Shown here: in pieces, positions 24,063 through 36,336 of the stretch | How positions within the stretch are numbered: position 1 is the first letter of the stretch | Layout of the letters: every line of letters starts with the position of its first letter | Assembly: GCA_013350335.1 (NCBI GenBank) | Contig: CM023541.1 | Span: 64,662,413 to 64,726,412, forward strand | Direction of reading: 5' to 3' | Source: Chimonanthus salicifolius | Taxonomy: Eukaryota > Streptophyta > Magnoliopsida > Laurales > Calycanthaceae | Length of the DNA stretch: 64,000 nucleotides | Program-made: the position numbers and the translations under genes | Notes under the pieces: generated by a model | What the model saw: only the letters and a program-made list of their open reading frames with translations | The model's database searches: none | What the model was told of the DNA's origin: nothing

Positions 24063-25020
24063 TTTTTTAATTTTTTTTTAAAGCAGCATTTTTTTATTTT
24101 TTTAAATGATTTTTTAAAAAAATAAAAAACCACTGAGATTTTCAAAAAAAAAAAAAATGAGGACAGAGAAAAAATTTGGTTGGGCCGAATTGGTGACCCC
24201 TGGATATCCCATATCTCAATCCAGCCCGTTTATATATAAGCTTGAGCCCAAAAGATTTCCAGGCTAACATCCAAATCCCACTAAGTTGAAAAATGTAACA
24301 AGCCCGAGGATCATCCTTTGAGACCATTTTTAGTCAATTTTTTTCTTTAAATTATTTAAAATTAAACACAAATTTAGAATATTGAAATTTTAAAATCGTC
24401 CTCTACTTTTTGTTATGGTAAAAGCCTTAAAAAAGGATACAAGTTATCAAATGTTAAATATAATACAACTGTATGTGAATTATTAGCAAATAAATAACAT
24501 AAATATGCACATATTACTGAGCGGTTTAAAAGCCCAATTGGCTTTTGCTCTATTATGTATGTTTTTATGCTCTATGTTATTCTAAGTAACCATCTATATT
24601 ACGTTTAACATTCTAATAGAAGTGGAAATTTCAGACTTAACTTTGAACTTAAAAATCCAAGTTTAGGTTGTGCATATCATAAAAAAAAAAAAATTCAAAT
24701 TACCTTGATCCAACCCAATCTTATGAACTAAATTGAAATAGTTGAGGTATATAGGGATCCCATACTTGAACCTGACCCAACCCAAATTAAAAAACACCAT
24801 TTCAACACATAATTTCCAATTATCTATTAATTTTTATCCATATACCTCACCTCAAATTCAAAAATGTTAGACCATTGCCTCTATCTTTTATGGTCTAATG
24901 CCTCACGTAAAAACGAAGTCCTTTTATATTTCATTTTCTATAGAAATAAATTTTCAAAATATTTCATTTTTTTTTAAATTCTTTTAAAAAAATGTGGATC
25001 GTGCTAGATTGAATTTGATC
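24063..25020. other. Intergenic DNA
   Basis: AT-rich, with no gene. Words such as CCTGACCCAACCCAAATT (near 24770) resemble the subterminal sequences of the MITE family at 50-52 kb but no ends are defined. Confidence 0.35.
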
Positions 25021-25500
25021 AAGTCAGCGCCACATTCTCTGCTCCTGGACACATTAGAGAGGGTCGATGGATATACTTCATGTCAGTCAAACATTCTCCA
25101 TCAAACCTACAATGTTATGAAGGCAAAGAACGAAAACAGGACAGGCTCTTCTTACAAAAGTTAAATTATGAGGCAATGTATTTGATCAATTACAAGAGTA
25201 TAAAAAGGGCAATTACAATCTAACTGCAGGGCTTGCCCCGAGATCCTCTAAAATCTCAAGAGCCCTACACAGAATGAGATTTCAGGGGTTCTTTTGTAAC
25301 TGGTTTATTGAGTCATCGCCATATTCTCTGCTCCTAGATATATGTATTTGAATGGGTCGATGGATATACTCCATGTTATTCAAAAATTCTCCATCAAACC
25401 TACTATGTTAAAAACAGGTCAGCTCTTCAAAATGATAAATTATGAGGCACAAGGGTATTTGATCAGTTACCAGGGTATGAAAAGGGTGATTGTTACAACT
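25021..25500. repeat. Pair of about 190-bp direct repeats
   Basis: Unit 1 (about 25021-25220) and unit 2 (about 25311-25500) share TTCTCTGCTCCT, GGGTCGATGGATATACT, ATTCTCCATCAAACCTAC, AGCTCTTC and TATTTGATCA in the same order, diverged by point changes and small gaps. About 90 bases with GATCCTCTAAAATCTCAAG separate them. The family is not recognised; an old non-coding LTR-type element or a tandem duplication are both possible. Confidence 0.6.
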
Positions 25501-26380
25501 TAAAAGTTGTGTCCCACAAGGAGTCAGGTAGATAGTTGGCTCATGGAAATTGTTTGCCAAATGTAAATTAAAGACCGATTCTAGATTCATGAGATAAATA
25601 ACTTAAATGATGATGATGACGATGAAAGGCATACAAACTTTTTCAAGATTACATGAAAAGTTGGTGAGATGCACTTTTGACGGAACACCACATGAATGAA
25701 GGACGTAAGAAGCTGATTTCTAATGGATAACCACTTCTGTCTCTACCAAGAAAACTTGTTAACCTTACTCATTATGAATGCAATTTTGTTAACAACTCCG
25801 TACGCGATTGATGCAACACCACAAATTAGTAAGAGGATTTTCAAAAGGAGTCATCTTCCTTATTCATTGATGCATGTAAAGCACAATTTTACAGTTCTGT
25901 TCTTGTGGCGTCTATCATTTCCAAGGTACCTTTTTCAGATTTCGTTTCAACTTGACACCCGAAAGGAAGGAAAGCCATAACTGATTCAACATTTCCGACA
26001 AGAGTTTTCATCTCATCAATCAAAAAACATCCTAGGGAAAGTGACCAAGTGAGAGAAGATTCATTTGGCAGCAGAACAGTAAGCATCTTACAACCAAGTG
26101 AGAGGAGAAGATTCATTTGGCAGCTCAAAAGTAAGCATCTTACAACACAACTCAAAAAGTGATAAACACGTGATTCTCTCACAAAATCCTCTAAATGCAA
26201 TTAGTACTGTTGAGGTGAGTATAAATACGGCCATTAGTTTTATTCAACTGTTCACAAAGACCAAATCGTATCCACATTGCAATGAGATTTTGAAATTCTC
26301 ATGAACTTGTTTTTCATACTTCAAATCAAAGTTCAAATTGTACTTCGATAGGAAAAAAGAAATACATGGACAAAAGGTTG
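25501..26380. other. 3' flank of the PEPCK-like gene
   Basis: This intergenic or 3' UTR stretch lies downstream of the minus-strand stop at 26381. A short direct repeat GAAGATTCATTTGGCAGC occurs at about 26056 and 26106. No gene is seen. Confidence 0.4.
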
Positions 26381-29300
26381 TCAGAATGAAAATTCCTCAG
26401 GCAACTCTTGATACTTACCTGATAAGAAGCTTCTGTACTTGCCTTCAATATCTCCAGCTGCAAAGAAAATAAGGCAAATTAGAGCAAGGAAAAATAAGAT
26501 TAACAGCTCAAGAATTGGTGGAACGGCTAAAGAAATAGTCTATCAATTTAATTTCCACATATGCTTTATTTCTTCCTTCTTTTTTGAGAGGTTAAAACTG
26601 TCATCAGTTCAATTTACAAGTTTCATGTGACCATTCAGAGTTAATATGAATTAAAAAGAACCTCATTCTATCTGCTACTAGTAGCTTTTCAATTCGTCAA
26701 AAAATAAAATTAGAAATGACTGCATTAGGGAGAAAACCTTGATGATAAAAAGAAAATAAGGGCACTTTAAGGTGGTTCGGACACATGTAGAGGACCAGAA
26801 ATGGATCCCTTCAATTTGAGAAGCTTTAAACAAGAGGTACTAGGAAGAGAGGAAGGCCATTAAAAGCTGAACGAAAAGGATATATTATGGAGTGACAGAG
26901 AATAGGGTCTATGACAGGGTTATAATAGATGAGCATAACTCAAATTCAACCCAGATAGAAGGGAAGGTGACACCTATGATGATGTATTAAAAGGAAAATT
27001 TTCATTCCTGTCTGAAAATAAAAGGGACACAAGGAGTACTCCTACAGTTGTCACATGAGAGCTAAAAACCATGCGAATCCAATCAAACCATATTGAACAA
27101 GACAATCAAACTGAATCGGCAGAGTGACAGCAGTACAGTGGCAAGTGCACAATGTCAACACTTGCAATCACACAGGTTGGGAGTTTTGAGTCTCATCACT
27201 TCAAAGAAGAAGAAAATAAAATGTTAGGACAGACTAAATTCATGGCAAATTGGTGATATATTACATGTGAATTCTTAAGGATTTGAATATGGAGTAACAA
27301 TGGAGAATCGTTTCTCGCCAGTCAAACCAAAAAATAACCCATTCAGAGTGTTGCTCATTAGAGGAGAAAAGTGGCCCGATCAACATGGGTCCTATCTTTG
27401 AATAGGATATAGGAGTTTCTACAAAAAACTAGAGATCAAAAGTTTCACCAGTGAAGAGAGAGAGAGAGAGAGAGAGAGAGAGGCTAGCACAGTTAGAGCC
27501 ATTCTATAGTATAACGTGTAACCATGCCTGAAAGGCTTCAAACCTGAGGTACTTGGCTGATGGAATATGAACCAAATAAAGTGTTGTCACAAATCAATTG
27601 AAGTGGACTTAAAATAGGTGCCAGCAACAGAATTATTGAAGTGCAATACCTTTAGGTGCAAATGCAGGGACACTCTTAGATAGGGTCGACTCTACCATTG
27701 TAACAAGCTGTTTGCCTGAAAAATGAGAAGAGTATTTTATCAGTTATGGACAATCCAGAGATCAAAAGCATGGATATGTCAGGTTTGTTAAAAGCTCATA
27801 TGGATTGTTTTGCGGAGCTCTCACACACAATATTCTCTCTCTCTCTCTCTCTCTTCTTTTTTCACTTAAGTACTGTTTCTCCTCTATGACTTACCAGTTA
27901 CATGCTTTTCGCCTTCCTTGACATTAATTAAGAAGGATGGAATATTGTTTTCTTTCAACTGCAAATACCCCACAGAATAAAGGCAGTTAACAAAAGAAAA
28001 CACAATCATTTCCACACAAAGCAAATGCATTCATTAACAAAAAGACATGCCAAGATGTCATTTTACCATTGATAAAAGTGCCTTTGAAAGATCCAATGGG
28101 TCCACAGGTGAGGGGCCCTTGTTGTAAGCAGGGACAAAGTTTCCATTTTGATAGCCTGCCAGAAAATGGTATGCTGCCTGACCTGGAGAGAGCTTGGATA
28201 AGGGAGGAAGTGCACTGGAACTGCAATTGAAAATGGAGAGCTTAGAACTCAAAAACTAATAGGTAAGGCACAACCCTAAACACAGTTGCCAAGTTACCAA
28301 CAAAGAGCCAATGACAGCAACATAAAAATCTTGTCACATAAACTTGCACTGACAATTGTGAAATTAAACAATAACAAGAGAACTTTTCATCAGTCCAAGA
28401 AATAAAAAATGATTGTGCCATTTCGTCAGTTCCTAGGCAAATGCCCAGAGAAATTGTGCTATTCTGCAATTATTCTCCAAGGAATTGAATAGAATCGTAA
28501 ATGCAATACCACATCAAGTTCACATCAGATTTCTTTTCTCTCTACACACCCTGACTGTTTATTCTATTCACAAGTCGTCAATCGAGGTTAAGATTGTCAA
28601 AAAACAACTGAGACTTAGCATTTTCCAGGACACAAATGCTATATATATAATTCTATAAATAGTAATAAACAAAGCGAATTTTCAGGTATCAGAATTAAAT
28701 TTCTTTATTTTTTAAAAGTCCTTCATTGGAAAAAAAATGGAGGAAATACAAAACATATATTCACCTCTCAGAAGATTAAAAGTTCTTAGGTATGAACTAA
28801 CAGGTTAATTAAAATAATGTATAGACAAAATAATTGTTCAAGTCTGACTATTACCAACAGAAGCTTCATTTTGATCTCTCAAGTGATCTCATTTTGAAAT
28901 GGAAAGGCATAGAATTACACTACATTTTTGCAATCTCTTGAAAAAAAAAACTCAAAACACTGAATTTCAAACAATTGAAGGGGCAAGAAATGCTATAGCT
29001 AAGTAAATACTGATGAAATTATGAGCATTTGAAGTAATAGTCGATTTCTAAATGTTGAGTTATTAATCTCCAAGGATGCTATGGTGGTCTAACATTGAAC
29101 ATTTTGAAACATAACCTATGCATTAGCAGCCAATCCTTGCATGACTCAGTTACCTATCAGAGGATACAAAGATCACAGAAGCAGGTGTTTTGAATATATT
29201 TGGTCCTGCAGAATCTTTGATCTGAAAGAAAGGTGCAACACCATGAGAAGACAAAACTACACCCGCATCGCTAGGCACCAGAATCTTTTGCAGTTCTGGG

Positions 29301-32300
29301 CAGCTCTGAATTGTATCTTCAGGGGAGAACAGCAGAATCACAGAATCCCCAGACACAAGGAACCTGAAAGGATGCAACAATTAAACCAAATTACAGCAGG
29401 ACTGTAACAACAGTGAGAACAAAACATGTAGTTTCTACCTGGCTGACAGAGGAATACCTCCCCTTGCAGATACAACAGGTGCCGCCAAAGCAGCTAAAGC
29501 ATCTCTTATACCATCAGTATCGGCAAAAGCTTTACCACATAGGATCAACGAGGAACGTTCAATATCAGCTACAAGAAATCCAGCACTTACTTGTGATCCA
29601 AGACCAATAGCTTCCCCAATACTTGGACTGCACAAGTTACAGAACAGTAACATGTTAGAAAAAGAACATCTTCTAGGCAATTAATAATTGACATGTGTTA
29701 ACTGTAACTGAAAATCAACAATAATGTTATCCTTCAAGTGAGGATCATAGAAGTACATTAAAAGAAGTGGGACAGCTATATAAGAAAAAATATTTTACTG
29801 GCGAGCTCAGCGAAGTGTTTGCAAGGTCAAATGAATGCAGATAGAGTGTTGAAAGCACCTGAATTCATTAACAAAGGCCTGAATAATTCCTATATTAGTG
29901 AGACCTTCTTTAGTTAATGGATCTGTCAAACTCTGGGAAAACAAGAGAGGCGGAGGGAAGGGGGAAGGGAGGGAGGGAGGAACAAAAAAGAAAGAGAGAG
30001 TTCCCTGCCCCAACATATGGCTATTTGTTGTTGCACAGCTCTACAGCTCATCTAACATTAAAAAAAATTCAAAAGAAAATCATAGATGGAGGTTAAAAGG
30101 CATGACCATAGAATGATTGAAGATTATCTATCCATAATTTCCATGTCTTCATAGGATATCACTTAATGAAGAGTTCATAAAGAATACTGGATAGAAATGA
30201 TGCATGGAAAGCATGTGTGCCTTGCAGTGTGATCTGTGGCCCAATTTCTCTTCATGAACAACTATCTTTATGGTTGAAAATTTACATTTTCATGCTCAAG
30301 CAGATCGTTTTCCCCTCTGAATAACATGATGTTGGTAGGATATTTGATCAACAATTGAAGTATTTTATTCCTTCATTGAATGGTACTGAAACTTCTGTTG
30401 ATCATGAAAAAAGGAAACCAGACAGTTAATAATTCCTACAAGAAGTCTTGCTTCAATATCTGCTTGTAGCCATTGTTTGGCAGTCCTTCCCATGCCATGG
30501 AATAAGACTCAATAAATGCATCTTTGGGGAGACAGGTAAAATGGATCAAACATTGAAGGTAAGTGATTTATTTCCTCATTTTCCATTTCACTTTTAACAC
30601 CTCTGAGGGGTTAATGCCGAGACAGATGCCCAAACTCAGCAAGGCAGATCAGACTTATGCCTTGCATTTGCTCCTGTTGCCCCTCTAATGATGTTCTAGT
30701 TTTTTAGTGATAAATTCACATTATGATTTTGTAACTTCAAAAAAAAAAAGGATTAAAGAGAAAGAAGTTGCAAGAAGAAATGTTACAAATGTATTACACA
30801 TTATAGCAGACATTCAATAATAAAATGTATGAAGAAAAAGCTGAAAATAACCTTATTGAGGAAGCCACATAAACAGTAAGAGGGCAAGAATCATGAGAAA
30901 CTGCACGAGCAGTAGTTCTCCAAAGGGCATTGGAAAGTGACAACACCGCAGATGGATTATCACTTATAACACGAACTTTTGCATCACATTTTGAAGATGA
31001 ACCAATGGCACCATCTTGGACAAATATGTTTGAGGTGGATGAAATGTGTGAAGTCACCTAGAAAGGGGGGAAAGCATAATCATTTAGATGTGGCAAATCT
31101 TGTATGGAAATTTGCACCATAGAATTAATAATAATAAACTAAACTTTTAAAAGGTCCAAGATGAAGTTTAATGATGCATAGTGACTAGTATCAAAGCTCT
31201 CTTTCACAATCATAGAGGCATAACGAGAAAATATCCACTGTGAACTGGACGACTAACATTTGAATGAATGTGTATTTACACTGTTATCTCCCACACAATC
31301 ATCCTATGAATTGGATTCATACCCAGTTTGAAACCATTTTGAGATATACACATCGTTGGATTAAGCTCAAGTCATTTGGATGGTTAAAACTTTTTCACAG
31401 GTAAAATCGTACTTGGAATGATTGTTCAAGTTGAAATTCAACACACATCCTATACAAGGGCAAATATTTTAAACAAAGTCATTCTGATCATCTAAAATAA
31501 GTCCCACAAAAAGTAAGTTATCCAGTTCACAATGGATAATTTCTCAAGGCACACACAGAACTGAGAATGAAAATAGTAACCATAAACCACATCAAGAAAT
31601 AATGAAGACCAGAAAAAAAATTGAAGAGCCAGAAACAATGCAAGCACCCCCATGTGGCACCCACCTAAGCCCAAGTAGATTGGTTGGTTGCAAATGTCCT
31701 TGCTTGGATAGGGTGCCGACCACATCACCCTATTGCATCTCACTTTGATTGGATGAATGAAGTCATGCTTTTTAAGGGCCCTAAGTTTGGATCACTCAAG
31801 TCTTTAATTCAAATTCGGGTAGGCTTCAATTTACTGGTGAGATCTTAGAATGCGGCCGAATTGGGTGAGGAAAGCAAGGAGGTAAAAAGGATAAATCCAA
31901 GATTGAAGGGATAAGGGACATCCTAAATTGTGAAGTGATGGAGGACATGGTTTTTGCTAAGGTAGAGTAGAAAGTATAGTTCGAAAATCCAACCACTAAC
32001 TGATGGGAAGTGGTAATGATGATGATGGCAACATGATTCAAATCCATGACTTTAACGGTTGCACAATGAGCGCTTACCATCATTTCACAGGCGTTTATCC
32101 TAACTACGACCATTTTAAGCATGTTGATCACTATTCTTGCCATTTTTTATTCAAAAGGCTATATGCTACTTGATTCAGATCTGCACCAAGTAAATAGATT
32201 GTCAACTGTGTTAACACATATTCTTCAAAAAGGCAATGTATCACATATCCAATTGTATTATCACAGGTTCTTGTCGGACTCTTCATGCCAAAGTTGAACT

Positions 32301-35300
32301 CTTCCACTATCTTAAGTGTTCTACAATTGATGTGCAAAAAAAAAATGTTACAGTTCTTCTGAACTTAATATAAACATATATACATACATGTATATAATTA
32401 ATATTGGATAGTGGAATGCTTATTCAATTTGAATTGATTTGGTTAAGATTTTTAAGGTTGTCAATATCATTATCATTTGCCAAAATCTCCATATATCTAC
32501 GGTCAGCTTTTCGTATTATACTTCTCCATTTGAGTCTATCATAAACTATGAAGTCAGTCATTCCATAATTTGTCATGTCATACTTTATCCCTTCCCTCCA
32601 CATTTTAAGTAGTCTATCTCTCCTCCTTATGCCTATGATCTACCTCTCAATGACATGTACTAAGGTTGTCTTTAGTCTCTTAATTATATGACTAAACCAC
32701 CTCAAATTGGATCTCTCATTTGTCATCAATTAGGTTATTTTTAAACTATCTCTAATGTGGTAATTTCTAACTCATCTTTTAAAATTAATCCACTCATCCA
32801 ATGTAACATGTGCATCTCCATTAGCCACCCAAAACTCCACTAGCTTATTTACATTTTGCCTCACCCTCTCCCATCCTATTTTTCAAAATTTGTTGTTTGA
32901 TCCCCAATTCTTATTTACATAATGTTTTAGTTTCATAACCAAGTGAATCATATCATTTTGTAACAAAAAAAAAAAATTTGATCGATATTTTCAAACTATC
33001 AGCCTGTATTTTTGTTTTTTGTGATAGTTTGCCGATAACGGTTCTGACAAAAAAACCATACCAGGTCCAACCAGTTCATTTCGAACTGCCCGATTTTTTA
33101 AACCATGATGTGGAGAGACGGTAGGTTTGTGATGTCCTTCATAAACAAGTCATAAGGGGGTTGAAATATCACAAGAGGAACTAAACATATCCCTTTTTTA
33201 ATGATAGTTATGAAAATGTGGCTGGGGCATATATTGTGTTTTCTAGCTTGTGTTTCTTAGCTACCATCCAACATTGAGTGCACTGGGACCTAGAAATATT
33301 TTGATATGCACATAAAGGCAAAACCTTTTTGGATTTGCAAGATCTTTGGAATTCATTTATTTCTCCCAAGGGTGGTTTCCTTTAGATAATGTTTGTGCAA
33401 GTGCGGGTGTGGTTATCTTGATTATTAGCTACCACTGATGTTCTGCTACTGTACATGTTCTCCTCCTTACAACCCCTCATCACTATGCACCGATTTTAGT
33501 TGAGGGGGAATAGAAAGATATGACAAATCTCTGAGTTGCATCCGACTACGACAACTCCGTCCCAGCAATGGACAACATGGGTTGGGTAGAAGCAGCTGAG
33601 TGGACCAGCCTAGATTATTAGTAGTAGCCATTTTGCATCAGTATGATCCACAGTCAAAACAACTTAAAGCCGCAGAAAAACCTTAGGCTTTGTTCACGAT
33701 GTGGTCAAGACCAATATGAGAGGGATATCACTCTCAAAAGCACTGAGATAAGACAAACCTGTTTCAAAAGTTTACTGAACTGTGCCTTTGAAATTTCTGA
33801 AGCAAGTCCAGTGGCATTTCCTCTAACATGAAGCGGAAGACCAGATAAACGTTCTGCATAAATGAGAAAGGAGGTCAAAGCATAGACCAAGAATAAAATT
33901 AGAGCTCTACACTTTTTCCCCACTGAAACTGAGAACATTGAGATTTAAAAATAAAGTAGAAATCAAAGAAACAATTATAACTGGCACCTAAAATTGTTGC
34001 ACCATTCTGTTGTAGCTCAGAAGACTTCAAGTTGTGAAAGGCTTTATCCTTTACAATTATACCTCTTCCAGCAAGAGCCCAATTAAGGCCATAAGAAACT
34101 CCAGGGGCCTCCCTTTTCACCGAGCCAAAATCATAGAGGGGGGAAAAAGATATGAGTAACAGAGTAAACAACAGCCTAACCCATTTCTCAGATAGCAAGT
34201 TTGGCCAAATTCTGGGTACTGGATATAAACATACAAATGGAATAAATGGCAGTTCAGTTCTAGACGAAAGATAAAACACTCATTAATAAAACTAACAAAA
34301 CAAATCACCATCCTTTAATGAAGATAATGGATAATATATAGCGGTATAAAGAGCAGACATTAACATAGCCTCCTTGGTGTATGCACCAAGACATTACTCA
34401 ATACAAGATTTTATAGTACCAAAATTAGAACTAAAGAAAAATAAAGCTGCAAGCCTGAAACAATCATATGGAGTATAAAAAGAAAAGAAATGTCTGCCAA
34501 AACGAAGAAATATTATATAACTTCCAGGGCGTACCTTGGAAATGCTACTGTTTCCTCATCAGCCAATGATGTTGAAACTGCATGCTGTACAATTTCAAAC
34601 ATTAGAAAATAATCTCAGTATCATATGTTTTATACATTCCAAAAAAAAAAAACCTCCCTTTATCTGACACATGAATTCTCGGTTAGAAATTTCATCTGAA
34701 ATTTTTTGGTCAAAATTGAGACTGTAATATGCATTTTTCAGAAATATTGGACGGCATTTCCCAAAGGGTATTGATGTGGACAACCCTATGGGAACACCCC
34801 ACACTGCTTTATATTGATTTAAATAACAAAATGCCCTTGATTAATTTTAGCATAAGAGATAATTAGCATTTAGGAGAGCATTATTATCATTTAAATCATA
34901 ACAGAGTAACACAGGTGTCCCATTAAAAGAAATGGGAGCACTCGCATCAATCCACTCTCCGCACTATTGCTGAAATTTTTCAGTCCAAGTAGGGACCAAA
35001 AAATTTTCTCTCAGCCGAAATTTGTAACTGGGAAAGTGATAGTGATATACAAACAATGAATCAACTATTTTAAGATTCAACAGTGATTGCTATATCCCCA
35101 CATCATCTTTTCAAGTGATATTCAATATTTCTTCGGGGAAAATTTTGATGAAATGCTCTATATTATATCCCATATCAATTAAAATTAGATAATAATGTTA
35201 CATTTGCATGCCCCAAATTTTTAGTGAGAACAGAAAAGAAGATGAAGGGTCAAAAAGCAAGAATGGAAGAAAATATTATTGAAACATAGATCAGAATTAT

Positions 35301-35451
35301 AGGAAAAATAGAAAGGAAAAGGGCATACGCGTTTGAAAGTAAAAGAAAGGGGAAAAGAAGGATTGGAAGCAGCAGTGAGAGCTGATCTGGATCTCGACCG
35401 AGCGGAATTGTAGGCTCCTTCCACCAAATGCCTAAGCAAAACGTTCCTCAT
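26381..35451 (-). CDS. Mitochondrially targeted PEP-carboxykinase-like protein without catalytic motifs, 452 aa, 11 exons
   Basis: The exons are 35451-35329, 34584-34535, 34112-33988, 33853-33759, 31057-30852, 29627-29439, 29363-29154, 28220-28067, 27958-27895, 27715-27650 and 26457-26381. All borders are GT-AG and the total is 1359 nt. The first 41 residues are Arg/Ser-rich and almost free of acid, like a mitochondrial presequence. The rest aligns by eye with ATP-type phosphoenolpyruvate carboxykinase: KAFHNLKSSELQ, KVRVISDNPSAVLSLSNALW, SGDSVILLF, VPSDAGVV, LPPLSKLSPGQAAYHFLAGY and IPSFLIN. The P-loop that follows GDVALFF in real PEPCK is replaced by SPEDTIQSC, and the GDDEH metal site by PSDAG. 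The lysine and histidine metal ligands and the GRxPxD substrate loop are also missing. It is therefore probably a non-catalytic family member. I do not know a published name or role. Confidence 0.85.
26756..27000 (+). pseudogene. LINE reverse-transcriptase 3' relic in intron 10 of the PEPCK-like gene
   Basis: The segment starts as GGTGGTTCGGACACATGTAG, a decayed form of the RWFGHVxR block near the C-terminus of a common plant LINE reverse transcriptase. A degenerate GRPxKxW-like part follows, and ATGATGATGT lies near 26980. Multiple stops are present. It lies antisense to the host gene. Confidence 0.5.
27457..27482. repeat. (GA)n microsatellite in intron 10
   Basis: A perfect run of about 13 GA units. 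A further (CT)n run lies at about 27833-27853 in intron 9. Confidence 0.85.
31840..32060 (+). pseudogene. LINE 3'-end relic in intron 4 of the PEPCK-like gene
   Basis: The plus strand contains GATGGAGGACATGGTTTTTG, AATCCAACCACTAACTGATG and GGTAATGATGATGATGG. This is the decayed tail of the LINE family whose protein ends ADPTNxW and whose RNA ends in a (GAT)n run. The frame is interrupted by stops. It matches the better preserved plus-strand relic at 61290-61620. Confidence 0.5.
32430..32940 (-). pseudogene. LINE reverse-transcriptase C-terminal relic (antisense) in intron 4
   Basis: It is collinear with 60840-61262. Shared blocks include TACTTCTCCATTTGA, CCCTTTCCTCCACATTTT-like text, GGTTGTCTYTAGTCT, TAATCCACTCATCCAATGTA and ACATGYGCATCTCC. 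On the minus strand these encode the MRMLHWMSG-like region of a LINE reverse transcriptase, here with many stops. Confidence 0.6.
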
Positions 35452-35612
35452 TTCTTCGGATTTGGATTTTGGAGAAGAAATCAGCTCGCCAAAAGCCCTG
35501 AAGAGTCAAGACTGGAGAGAGAGAGAGTGTCAGAAAACCAAGACCTCGGAAATGAAGGAAAGAGGAAGGGCTTGATCGGCTGCTAATGAATGGGGTTCAG
35601 AAGAAAACAAAG

Positions 35613-35623
35613 TGGGCCGGGCC
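35613..35623. promoter_or_regulatory. Site II / TCP-type element TGGGCCGGGCC
   Basis: TGGGCCGGGCC lies 162-172 bases upstream of the minus-strand ATG at 35451. Site II (TGGGCC/T) elements bound by TCP factors are common in plant genes for mitochondrial and ribosomal proteins. This fits the mitochondrial presequence predicted for the downstream gene. No TATA box is obvious. Confidence 0.45.
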
Positions 35624-35640
35624 GAAGCCTTTTGTTTTAT

Positions 35641-35714
35641 CCAAAGTTTTTACCCCTGGTTGCAAATGAACGAGTGACCAAAGTTTTTACCCCTGGTTGC
35701 AAATGAACGAGTGA
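35641..35714. repeat. Perfect tandem duplication of 37 bp upstream of the PEPCK-like gene
   Basis: The 37-base unit starting CCAAAGTTTTTACCCCTGGT occupies 35641-35677 and is repeated without a mismatch at 35678-35714. The identity indicates a very recent duplication or an assembly artefact. Confidence 0.9.
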
Positions 35715-35994
35715 CCAATAAAACCGTTATTTTGGTTTTTTACACGTTTTACACTTACTGTGAAAATATTTATGAACAATGATACTGCTCAGTTATCGAT
35801 ATATTTTCATTTTATGGTCAGTAGTAATATAAATATGAATATATTAATATTTTTTTGTTTTTCTCATACTTGTATAAATTTATGAATCTTTTAGTTTGAA
35901 AGTATTTTAACATTACCATTAATAAATAATATTACAAGAATGACATTTGTGACTTTGAGTAACAACTTAATAATTGAACTTTCATTGCCCATAT

Positions 35995-36336
35995 TGTGAT
36001 ATCCTGATTCATGACCCAGAGGGCAGGCCCTAGAAGGGCTGATCCAAGTGAAACTGGGTCATGCCAGTTTAATCGACATTGTGGGTCGGTCCAACAAACA
36101 AGCCCAACAAGTGGGAGTGCATGTGAGAATTTTAGAGTCCCACATTAGAAGTTGAGGACTTCTTGATTGAGTTTATAAGTGATTGCCCCTCTTTAACTCA
36201 TGTAAAGCATTTTAGGTCTACCAGATTAGGACATGCGCAAAGACAAAATTGTGAAGGCTACGTTTTTAGATTCAGAGCGAACAATTTCACATTGAGTTGG
36301 ACTCTAAACCCTATTCACGAGTCAGGTCGTTAAACA
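35995..36336 (+). mobile_element. Probable solo terminal repeat related to the TRIM at 13.5 kb
   Basis: The segment begins TGTGATATCCTG and ends GTCAGGTCGTTAAACA. In between it has TTAGAGTCCCACATTAGAAG, GAGTTTATAAGTGATTGCCC and AGAGCGAACAATTTC. These correspond to GTCCCACAT, TATAAGAGGGCAGCCCC and AAGCGGACAATATC of the terminal repeats at 13482 and 13796, in the same order. At about 342 bp it is longer, so it is a relative rather than a copy. Only one terminal repeat is present. Confidence 0.55.

Noticed and set aside
29141..29610. Plus-strand frames within the PEPCK-like gene
   Set aside because: They are antisense to exons 6 and 7, which explain the open frames.
33390..33620. Possible RNase H fragment in intron 4 of the PEPCK-like gene
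   Set aside because: No convincing motif order survives in any frame.
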